Of a stretch of DNA of 64,000 nucleotides, positions 56,147 through 64,000 are shown piece by piece. The stretch is taken from the NCBI RefSeq assembly GCF_905475465.1, contig NC_062239.1, positions 9,238,001-9,302,000 on the forward strand, given 5' to 3'. The translations under genes and the position numbers were made by a program. The notes under the pieces are model-generated. The model saw only the letters and a program-made list of their open reading frames with translations. It had not been told where the DNA came from and did not search any database. Source of the DNA: Pieris napi. Taxonomy: Eukaryota; Arthropoda; Insecta; Lepidoptera; Pieridae. Each line of letters begins with the position of its first letter. Positions within the stretch are counted from its first letter, which is position 1.

Positions 56147-58324
56147 ACACCTTATAGTTCCAAACTCGTCTGCTTTATGTACCTGATTCCACAACTACAT
56201 ATTTAAATTTGTATTCAGACGGTGTTGTGTAACGTACATCTATTATTTACAGCGTTTTATTATTATATATATATTAATTACCGCTTCCGGTTGCGGTACA
56301 GTAAACATCAGTGCGTCCGTCAAAATAACGTTAAAAACTTTTGAAACATTTGAAAACGATATTCACTTTGCACATGCAGAGATAAAAGAAGATAACATCA
56401 GAAGGATTACCACCCAATATTTTGAGGTTATTTTATTGAAAATTAAACTGTCAATTGTCAACTGAATACAGTGACAAAAAGCGTTGTACACGTCGTCAGT
56501 CATTCTGATATACAACATATGTATTGCTGTTTTAAGATTATAATACCAACATGCGGGCAAAATTTGAAATGTTTTTCGATAAAATTAAAATATGCGAAGG
56601 CAAATAAACATCGTTCTCGAAAAATTTATAAAGTGAAATCTTTGATATAAGATAACTTTATTATCTTTTATCTTTGGCTGTCGGGTTATACAAAAAGAAT
56701 TCATCTTTTGACTTGTTCAAAGAGTACAAGAAATTATTTAAGCAAATTCGGGAATTTCATTAGATATTTTCATTCATATTCATCGGTACATTAAATTATA
56801 TATAATAAAATATATGAATAAAATACGTTCATTAACAATCACTCTATGGAATTGAAATTTGAAAAAGAAATTGTATTCAATAAAAAGGCTTAAAAGATGG
56901 AGAATTCTCCGAGAGAAGTGGTAAAGAAACGAAAGCATAAAGCGAAAAATAAAACTCCTAAAACATCTTCATCGAGAAACCCATCAAGCCAGACACAAAC
57001 AAAATTCAGCAACCAGAGACGAAACAACCCAGACTAGCAGACGGCTAGGGGCTAGCAGACGGGGACCAGCCGTCTAGACCTAGACCGTAAGCCCCTATGA
57101 CGAGGAGGCCTATGTCAGATTACAACTTGACGATAAAACTGTTCGCCAAAGAAAAAAATGGTTATTATTTTTTTACCAATTATTTGCAATAACGTTCAGA
57201 GAATACAGGTTTTATTATATATTACACGACATTTGTTTGATTAGATATAACCATAGATAATATGAATAATTTTTCTTTAATAAAATATATACCTCGGAAT
57301 AATGGCAATCTAAATTACACAGGGACTAGTGTGGGGTAGCATTAGATCAATTTAGTCACAACCATATTTCTGTCATGAATAATGTTTTATTATTATATCT
57401 TAGCACCAAAAACTGGTCGAATAATATAGAGTACTGATCAACAATAATAAGAGATCAATTGTAGTTCGTTCTAATAAAAGCAATATGAGGCGAAAACATG
57501 TAACATGCATATCATTATTTTTTTATCACAAAAGAATAGCCAATGTTAGCAGGTATTTTTTCATTTGTCTTTGTTATACGTTAGTAGAAATATATTAATA
57601 ACCGGACGTATATAATTACGAAGAGATAGAAAATTGCAGTTTCAACCTCAGCATTCAATAAAATATTTAAAAAATGCAGAAAAAATACGTTCTCTTAGCT
57701 TCATAATAACTCAGTCATACGTTACATAACAGGCTTCAAAATCATTAAAGCATATAATTTAAGTGTATTTAAATCTTCATACCTACGGCCATAATATTTT
57801 ACGGTGCGATTGAACCATATTTTTCTCTTCCTGTAATACTTTAAAGAAAACATCTCATTATCTTGATCACCTTCCAAATAGGGATACCGTGTCGTATTAG
57901 AATTCAAGTTCCGTTATTGAACAATACATAACGTACATCGAAGAGTTTGTGAGCAAAATGTATTACTGTCTAGAGCAAAAACAGCCATGTATGGCGATCA
58001 ATGCATATATATCTTTGTAGCAGAGAACGTGGTAATGGCGAGGTTTATATGTAGCATCTAATTTAAACGAAGTGCCTAGTAGATTAATTGTCTATTAACT
58101 TTTCGGCTTGGTAGAACCCTCGATGTTGTTTGTTTTGTTAGAAATAGTAATGTGGAAGACGAGGGTAGATTGCGGAATGTTGCTTTACAAGTTTTCATTG
58201 AAATCATTACAATTTATCCAAATGTGCATCACCAAATACTTAAACTATTAGATGATTTTGATTGTAATTATTTTCCGTATTTATCTAATGAAAAATAATT
58301 AAACGAGAATGGTAATAAAAAAAG
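56147..58324. other. mostly AT-rich, no recognised gene
   Basis: It contains a small unassigned frame (56897-57037). At 57030-57085 there is a compact set of AGACGGCTAGGGGCTAGCAG and GGGACCAGCCGTCTAGAC, which can fold as a GC-rich hairpin. Confidence 0.4.
56897..57037 (+). CDS. unassigned 46-codon basic frame
   Basis: ATG 56897 in context AAGATGG, reading MENSPREVVKKRKHKAKNK, TPKTSSSRNPSSQTQTK, FSNQRRNNPD, then TAG. It is strongly basic and Ser/Asn/Gln-rich, like a nucleic-acid-binding N-terminus or the start of a retrotransposon ORF1. It has no known family, and the following GC-rich hairpin region breaks any continuation. It could equally be chance. Confidence 0.2.
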   Translation: MENSPREVVKKRKHKAKNKTPKTSSSRNPSSQTQTKFSNQRRNNPD

Positions 58325-58740
58325 GCTTTTCAATACTTGTGTACTACCTGAACTAACATATTATGGATCTCGAACTTGGGCGCTCACTCAAGCGCAGCAT
58401 AAAAAACTATAGGTGTCAAAGATCGATGGAACGTATGATAGTAAAGAGAAAAATAGATAAATAAATAATACACTATTAAGAAGAATAACTAAGATAGCAG
58501 ATATCACAGTGAAAATAAATCAACTTAAGTGACAATGGGCGGGGCACATGGCAAGAGAAACAAAAAAGTGGAGCAACAAAGTATTAATCTGGTGCCCAAG
58601 GTACAATAAACGCAAAAGAGGAAGACAATTTAGAAGGAAACAGCAGGTGATAAATGGCAGAGAGTGGCAGACAGAAATGGAGGGAATGAAGGAGGCATTT
58701 GCCAAAAAAGGTCAGATATCTAAGAATTGATGAGATGAGT
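58325..58740 (+). mobile_element. non-LTR retrotransposon ORF2 C-terminal pseudogene
   Basis: In order: FNTCVLPELTYYGSRTWALT, QAQHKKL, stop, NNTLLRRITKIADITVKINQ, LK, stop, QWAGHMARETKKWS, RKRGRQFRRK, INGREWQTEMEGMKEAFAKK. This is the end of the LINE reverse-transcriptase frame: yG.qtWsLt..q..kL, R..TkiaDv..+...LKW.WAGH..R, kRgRP..RW..., ..W....eAF. Stops at 58412 and 58530 and losses of Trp show decay. It is the longest LINE coding remnant in the window. Relatives are at 37235-37325 and perhaps 51940-52080. An overlapping minus frame is a shadow. Confidence 0.85.
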
Positions 58741-60546
58741 AAAATATTATTGTGTTTAATTGAACATGAAAATCAAAGGCTTCAATTCATATTATTGTAA
58801 TAATACCAACCTTTTGAGTTAAGTTTAAACCGACATATTTGTAACCAATAAAGTCAAAACTACTCATTTCAAAATACGAGCGAGTAACATAGGCTATATT
58901 TTAAATAAATGTCCAGACTTGCAAGGATGGGACAGGCCGCTCGCTTGGAATCAAATTTAAATCCACAAAATCAAGGAGTAACTGAATTTAATTCAACCAT
59001 TTTTACCTTTAATAAAAGTATGACAGTTCCGGGTGACTTAGGTCAATATGAAACTAGTTATAGAGTATGATAGGAAAGTTGAAGTGAAATCCTGTAGCGC
59101 CACAGTAGAGGATGAGAGAATTTTTCTTTAATAGTTTAAGTTTAACAAATCCTAAGTCTTGATAGACACGGTTGAAAGAGAGGAGCAGTCTCGATGGAGA
59201 TTTTGCTCTGAACGTCTAACAGCTCTCAACACATCTGCTCATAGTCTAGCTGACTGATTGCAACACAAAGACTTATTTTAAAAAAAATAGTTTAATTAGT
59301 TTCAACATATAATATAGCATACGTGAAATATTGTTGGAGGCGAAAAGGCGTGATCAAATAACATCGTAAGGTAAAAGTGAGAAGTAGCAAAAAGCTAAGG
59401 TCCTATGAGACCTGTCCCAAAAGCCATAAGAATCGATCGGGTGTAATGAACTAATTTGTATTCCCAACTTTGCCGAGCCTTCAGCCACGTCCGATACAAT
59501 ACGAGTATATAACGTAAATAGTCCTAAACATGCCCTGAGGGCCACAGCCGCGCGACAATATACATTCATTATGAATTTGATTTCGACAGAAATTCGCTCT
59601 TATTAAGCCTTGTATTTATTGATTTTATACATATTGTATGAACACTCTGGGACACGTACTAAACTTGTATTGTTTACTCAACTCTACATAGAGGTGGCGC
59701 CGAACGAGTACACAATGTAAAAAGGTATTGTGTTAGACTTTCAGTGTTATGTGTAACATTTGTATAGTACTAATATACAATTTAAATTTAAATCAGTTCT
59801 AATTATCAAATACTAAATTCTTAATTTAAATTTGGCAGGTTCGGCAATTTACCATTTTACACATATACTTCAAAATGAAATAGAATATAGGTAAAAACAG
59901 GCTGCCATTCTCACCTCCACCAGTCTTTCTTAATCAATCCACTACACTACAGGACACATCAACTACAAGACAGTATTTTTTTTAAATAGGACCGTGATTA
60001 GTGGATCTAACAATAGACACTATTAAATCTAATTGAAACATCTATATATAGGCATATTCATTGTGCTACGGTATCATGCCATATCATGCCTAGTGCCAAC
60101 GCACTTCATGTCTTGCTTGGCTTGTCAAGTTCATTTATTTATTAGTAATCTTACAACTAACATACATATCATAAAACAAAACACTTAGACTTAGAATATA
60201 CAAAGCCAAAACAGATTACATAGATAAACTATATATGAAACAGAAATCAGAAGTAAGTACATTAATAGACAAAATAAAAATAATAAAAGTAAACTGTAAT
60301 TTAACATTAAACAAACGACAATTACTTTAATTAATTTAGCCAACGTCTTTACTTGGGGATTTGTGGCCTATTTCGCGATGTGCTCTGTAAGGTGTCCTTT
60401 CAATTTTAGGCGCTTTTTGAATTACCACCTTCTCAAGTTTTGTTATAATTATTTACTGATCACACTAGCAAAAAAAAACTAATGCGTGTGTATTTAGGAC
60501 AAGACAAAATCATCCAATTTATGTTTTTAAAAGAATTTAGTTAGGC
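58741..60546. other. no recognisable feature
   Basis: A 71-codon minus frame at 59354-59569 has no known motif. An ATTTATTTATTAG run near 60131 may be the reverse of an old LINE tail. Confidence 0.4.
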
Positions 60547-60750
60547 CAGCCTTGCGATTCTGTAACTCACTTTTCGAACTCTCACAGCGGTATTCGCAGC
60601 GGCGGTCGCGCTCAAATCAGTCGTGAAGCAGTCATTTTACGATTTGGCATTCTGATAAGTATGGAGCTTGTAGTGTATTGTTTATCAGAATCAGTCGCTG
60701 TGAAAACCGCTGTGAGAGTTCGAAAAGTGAGTTACAGAATCGCACGGCAG
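60547..60750. mobile_element. foldback MITE, right arm internally deleted
   Basis: The left arm is complete: CAGCCTTGCGATTCTGTAAC to TTTGGCATTCTGATAAG. The loop follows (AGCTTGTAGTGTATTG, inverted relative to 40943-41189). The right arm keeps its inner start (TTTATCAGAATC) and outer part (GTGAGAGTTCGAAAAGTGAG to CGCACGGCAG), but lacks the GGCGGTCGCGCTC block. An 89-codon frame starting here is spurious. Confidence 0.88.
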
Positions 60751-61165
60751 GATAACATTATTTCTTTCTTTTGTTTGGGAAAACGTTCAATATGGCGTCA
60801 CCATTACTTTGTTGTCGCTTTTCCATATTTTATATTTTTTAATAATAAAATGGTATCACTATTGTGTAATGTCGTAACTTATATCACTTATACAAAAGCT
60901 ATTGACCTCATTCTACTAGAATCTTATTGAATATGGTACCGGTAAAATATTACGAATTCGACTTGAATATTAAATGTACACTTGTACAGACACTTGCCAC
61001 ACTAGGGCTGCTCTTATGACTATTTTATTTTACTGTTATTCTGTTATATTCGATGATGATTGTATAACTGTTATAAATATTTATTTTATTTATGCTTGTT
61101 ATTACGTTACGCAAGTATTGAGTAAAATTAAGCCTTAATTAGGCTTAAGTTCTTCTATTTTGTAT
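60751..61165. other. no recognisable feature
   Basis: AT-rich spacer. Confidence 0.4.
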
Positions 61166-61438
61166 TAGTAATTTTTGACGTGACAACGTCTTATAAACCG
61201 ATGAACGCAGGCAACACGCACGAAAAAGCATGAATTAACGTCCATTCACGCTCATGACAGGTAACGCTCGTTGTCACGTTACGCTCATTGTCCCGTTACG
61301 CTCACTGTACGCTTGCACCGCATCTATCTCTCTTCCACTAGATTGGCCTAAGCATCTGAGGATTCACTCCTTCTTTGTATCCATATCCATATTATTATTA
61401 TTAAAAACTATCGTCCGTAAACCGATTTTACATACAAC
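61166..61438 (+). repeat. dispersed repeat of unknown class, copy 2, with 17-bp minisatellite
   Basis: TTGACGTGACAACGTCTTAT and AAACCGATG open it. AAAACTATCGTCCGTAAACC, then GATTTTACATACAACC, close it. Both blocks match 16808-17169 in reverse. In the middle, GTAACGCTCGTTGTCAC, GTTACGCTCATTGTCCC and GTTACGCTCACTGTACG are three tandem 17-base units that copy 1 lacks. Copy 1 has a GC-rich hairpin in that region instead. Confidence 0.65.
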
Positions 61439-62068
61439 CATTTTGTTTTCATATTAGTCACATTTTAATTCAAATGTTTAAATTGTACATATTTGTAATA
61501 GTTGTCAAGGAATAAATAGGCTTTTTTGTATCCATAAAGTAACAGTGATTTCACAGTGAAGTGATCATCACTATTGCATAAACTAGAAATAAAATACCTA
61601 AGATACAATAAATCATGACCTTTTGGATCGGCGATACAATATTTCTGGGCGCTCTAACATTGTGTAATATATAACGTTATATATCTGAAGAGCACAGAAG
61701 TGTGAAACGAATTGTGGAATTATATTTAGTATCGTATTAGGGGAGAATGTTTTGAATCCGATTTTCATATTGGTGTAAAAAGCTTATAACGTGTTGAGTT
61801 CTATATTAGATTGTTAATTCTGCATACGTTTGTTTAGGTATTATATGACTTAAAACATATTAAAACTGCGAGGTAGAACTGGAATTCTATTCTCTGGGTT
61901 CGACAAATAAGTAAGACTGATACAACATTACTTAATTTTTTTGTGAAAAACTGTTATTACGATACGTGTATGTCTGGTAACATTCAAAATGCCAAAGAGC
62001 CTTACGAAGTATATAGGAACAAACAGTTGGTACTGGTCATATGGCGTCAACGCCTTTTATGGAATTAA
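61439..62068. other. no recognisable feature
   Basis: AT-rich. A short palindromic patch (CACAGTGAAGTGATCATCAC) lies near 61550. Confidence 0.4.
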
Positions 62069-62222
62069 GTTGATCCTTCAAGAAAGGATTACACTAATTC
62101 TTAAAAGGCCGGCAACGCACTCGCAAGCCCTGTGGCATTGATTGTCCATGGGCGGTATCACTTAACATTAGATGAGCTGGGGGATGGGCAGGCCCGTTAG
62201 ACCTCTGATATAAAAAAAAAAA
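62069..62222 (+). mobile_element. non-LTR 3' end (FKKRAYQFLKG family)
   Basis: CCTTCAAGAAAGGATTACAC, AAAGGCCGGCAACGCACTCG, CATGGGCGGTATCACTTAAC and ATTAGATGAGC, then a divergent GGGGGATGGGCAGGCCCG and a run of A's ending at 62222. Confidence 0.82.
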
Positions 62223-63034
62223 TTAAATACAAAATTATAAATGACAATGATACAATATCGAGAAAAGTGCTTTAATTTAAGATTTAGTTTTGTTTAATTG
62301 CGTGATACATTTATCAGATGATAAATTGACTACGTGAAGATGATTTTTATTAGTAGAGAACTCGTAAACTATAATATTATTGGTTTCCGAACTGTAAGCA
62401 TCAATCTGGAATGAGGTTCTCGTTTATGCAACTATGAAATTCTTTCATAACCTTTCCTAGAATCAGAGTATTAAATATTAAAAGCGAATTTTCTCGGAAG
62501 AGTTCGATATCAATACAGTCTACGAAATATCAGTGTGATAGAAACGTTTTGATAATTATTCAAAAACAATGTACTTGAAATATTACCATAAACAAAGCGA
62601 CGTTGAAGAAATTCTGTATGATTTGCTGTGTACGGGTGAATATATAAATAGAATTATTCTATTAATGATTATTAACGTGAAAAATTATAATGAATATTAA
62701 TTTGATAATTATTAAATAAAATATATTATGATCGGTACAATTGATATAAGAATTGACTATAATGAACCCAATGTATGTGTGTGTAACTTCAATGTATAAT
62801 TGGTTTTAAGATAAATTTGCACGCCATTATGCGTGCCAGAATACTCGAACTTTAGATTGTACCACCATAACACTTTTGTGCCATATTATTGCAAATAAAT
62901 TATTATTATTAGTAGTTGATAATATAAAATTGTACAAAGTTTTGGAAAATAGGAGATAAGCCTGGGATTTAATTTACTAAAATCTCGTTACACACTGAAA
63001 AATACGACCAGTTTCGTAGGTCCATAGTCAAATC
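62223..63034. other. no recognisable feature
   Basis: AT-rich spacer. Confidence 0.4.
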
Positions 63035-63185
63035 AAGTCAAAATCATTAACTCATTTAGGTAACACAATGTACACTTATGAACGTCAATAAATAAATACA
63101 TATTAAATACTAAATGCTTCTAATTGTACATTTACGGCCAGTTCTCAAATCAAGGGCATAGAACGGACGAGAAGAACTGGCATAT
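63035..63185 (-). mobile_element. non-LTR 3' UTR (GCCAGTTCTTCTC family)
   Basis: The plus strand shows AATCATTAACTCATTTAGG, ACAATGTACACTTATGAACG, GGCCAGTTCTCAAATCAAGG and AGAACGGACGAGAAGAACTG. It is the reverse of 14715-14895 and preserves the site (ACGGACGAGAAG) into which the MITE at 40943 inserted in the sister copy. Confidence 0.78.
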
Positions 63186-64000
63186 ATACTAGATAGATAG
63201 TTTATATTTAATTCAATTAATAATTGATGTGTATGTGTGTTAAATCTGTAGTCTTATTTTCTTATATTTTTAAGCCATACACATTGTTTTAGAACGTGTA
63301 AATAAATATATTATAAGCACTTTTTAAAACATATACTGAACACAATAATAAAACCTTAACCAATATTATTCCTACTACTGTCAAGAACAAGTTATTTACG
63401 AAACACGACACTTCTGAACCACTGTCAGTTAGTGTCCTGCGACTTGTCCCTAGCAAGCTGTTGTCATTGAAAGGATATTGTGTTGCATAAACATCGACAA
63501 AGAGGCAGATAAACATCCTATCATCTGGTTTACATTTTAAAATCCGTTGAAACATAGTCAATCTTAAAAAGTTCCGATTTTGAATGTTTCGTTTCGACCA
63601 TAATGTGAGTGACATGGAAGCTTATAAAGGTATGATAACCGCTCACATGACAGTTTTTTGAAATGGATATTCTGTTTATGGGGACAAAGTGTTGATATGT
63701 TAGTAAATAAAATGCATATATACAATATTTGATTAACCTATTACACGTCCTAATATCGGTTACGTGCCCCCATGAATGCCATACCTACACGATGTTTTTA
63801 ATGTTGATATGTTTCCGTGCTCTACTTCAAGCGCCATTTAAAATCATTATTGTAATTGTTTTGTCTTTTATCTATGAACTTGTTGCGCTTATATTTGTGT
63901 CTTGATATTAAATGTTTATTTTACTGTTTAGATTACATTAATAACATTGTTTTCTTATCTGTGAAGCTATTTAAGTACACTTATCCAATTATAATTTGTC
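63186..64000. other. no recognised gene; one 108-codon minus frame
   Basis: Minus frame 63289-63615 (MSLTLWSKRNIQNRNF...) has a hydrophobic stretch toward its end (LFLTVVGIILVKVLLL) that could be a membrane helix. I recognise no family, and frames of this length are expected by chance in DNA of this composition. The window then ends in AT-rich sequence. Confidence 0.35.

Noticed and set aside
63289..63615. 108-codon minus frame with a hydrophobic stretch, as a membrane protein
   Set aside because: One hydrophobic run is common in AT-rich frames because T-rich codons encode Phe/Leu/Ile/Val. No family motif or splice signals.
1..64000. CRISPR arrays, operons, phage or bacterial defence systems
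   Set aside because: The base composition, SINEs, LINEs, Helitrons and lack of long open frames show eukaryotic nuclear DNA. The only regular tandem repeat (3940-5872) has 391-bp units without spacers.

Overview
The window is eukaryotic nuclear DNA, very AT-rich, and almost certainly from a lepidopteran, more likely a butterfly than a moth. The evidence is the repeat content: tRNA-derived SINEs of a type common in Lepidoptera, Lep1-type Helitrons that end in CTAG, PIF/Harbinger derivatives, mariner remnants and many 5'-truncated non-LTR retrotransposon ends that I recognise from butterfly and moth genomes. The species cannot be named from this sequence. I found no convincing host protein-coding gene, tRNA gene, rRNA or CRISPR array. 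The longest open frames (about 100-120 codons, at 30750-31121 and 63289-63615, both minus) match nothing I know and are of a length this base composition can yield by chance. The window is best read as intergenic or long-intron DNA.

Region by region. 1-6000: a LINE tail, a TA microsatellite, a Helitron (2902-3445) and a five-unit 391-bp tandem array (3940-5872). Each array unit ends in a SINE head, and the right edge runs into a MITE fragment and a SINE tail. 6000-12000: two Helitrons, a SINE, an internally deleted Harbinger-like element (10144-10627) and a 595-bp MITE (11300-11894). 13000-18200: three SINEs and five LINE 3' ends. 18700-26600: a minus-strand coding-like fragment (18731-18940), two dead mariners of different lineages (19803-20396 minus, 25715-26507 plus), and a Helitron. 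26800-30000: LINE ends, plus a Harbinger element (27520-28557) split by a LINE inserted in the opposite direction. 32000-35100: two Helitrons, then a MITE with arms of about 138 bp directly abutting a Harbinger element with 3-bp TTA flanks.

35800-45000: LINE fragments, more SINEs, and a nearly perfect foldback MITE (40943-41189) inserted in a LINE tail, which reveals its 3-bp target duplication. 45000-64000: mostly unique AT-rich DNA with scattered SINEs, LINE ends, foldbacks and two repeats that I cannot name but that recur within the window.

There is no operon-like cooperation to describe. The sequence records successive transposon insertions: SINEs beside LINE ends, a LINE inside a Harbinger, a MITE inside a LINE tail, and a tandem expansion that captured a SINE head. 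Most elements are dead or non-autonomous. I found no clear new defence or regulatory system. The most unusual structures are the 391-bp array, the abutting palindrome and Harbinger pair, and the foldback MITE family.
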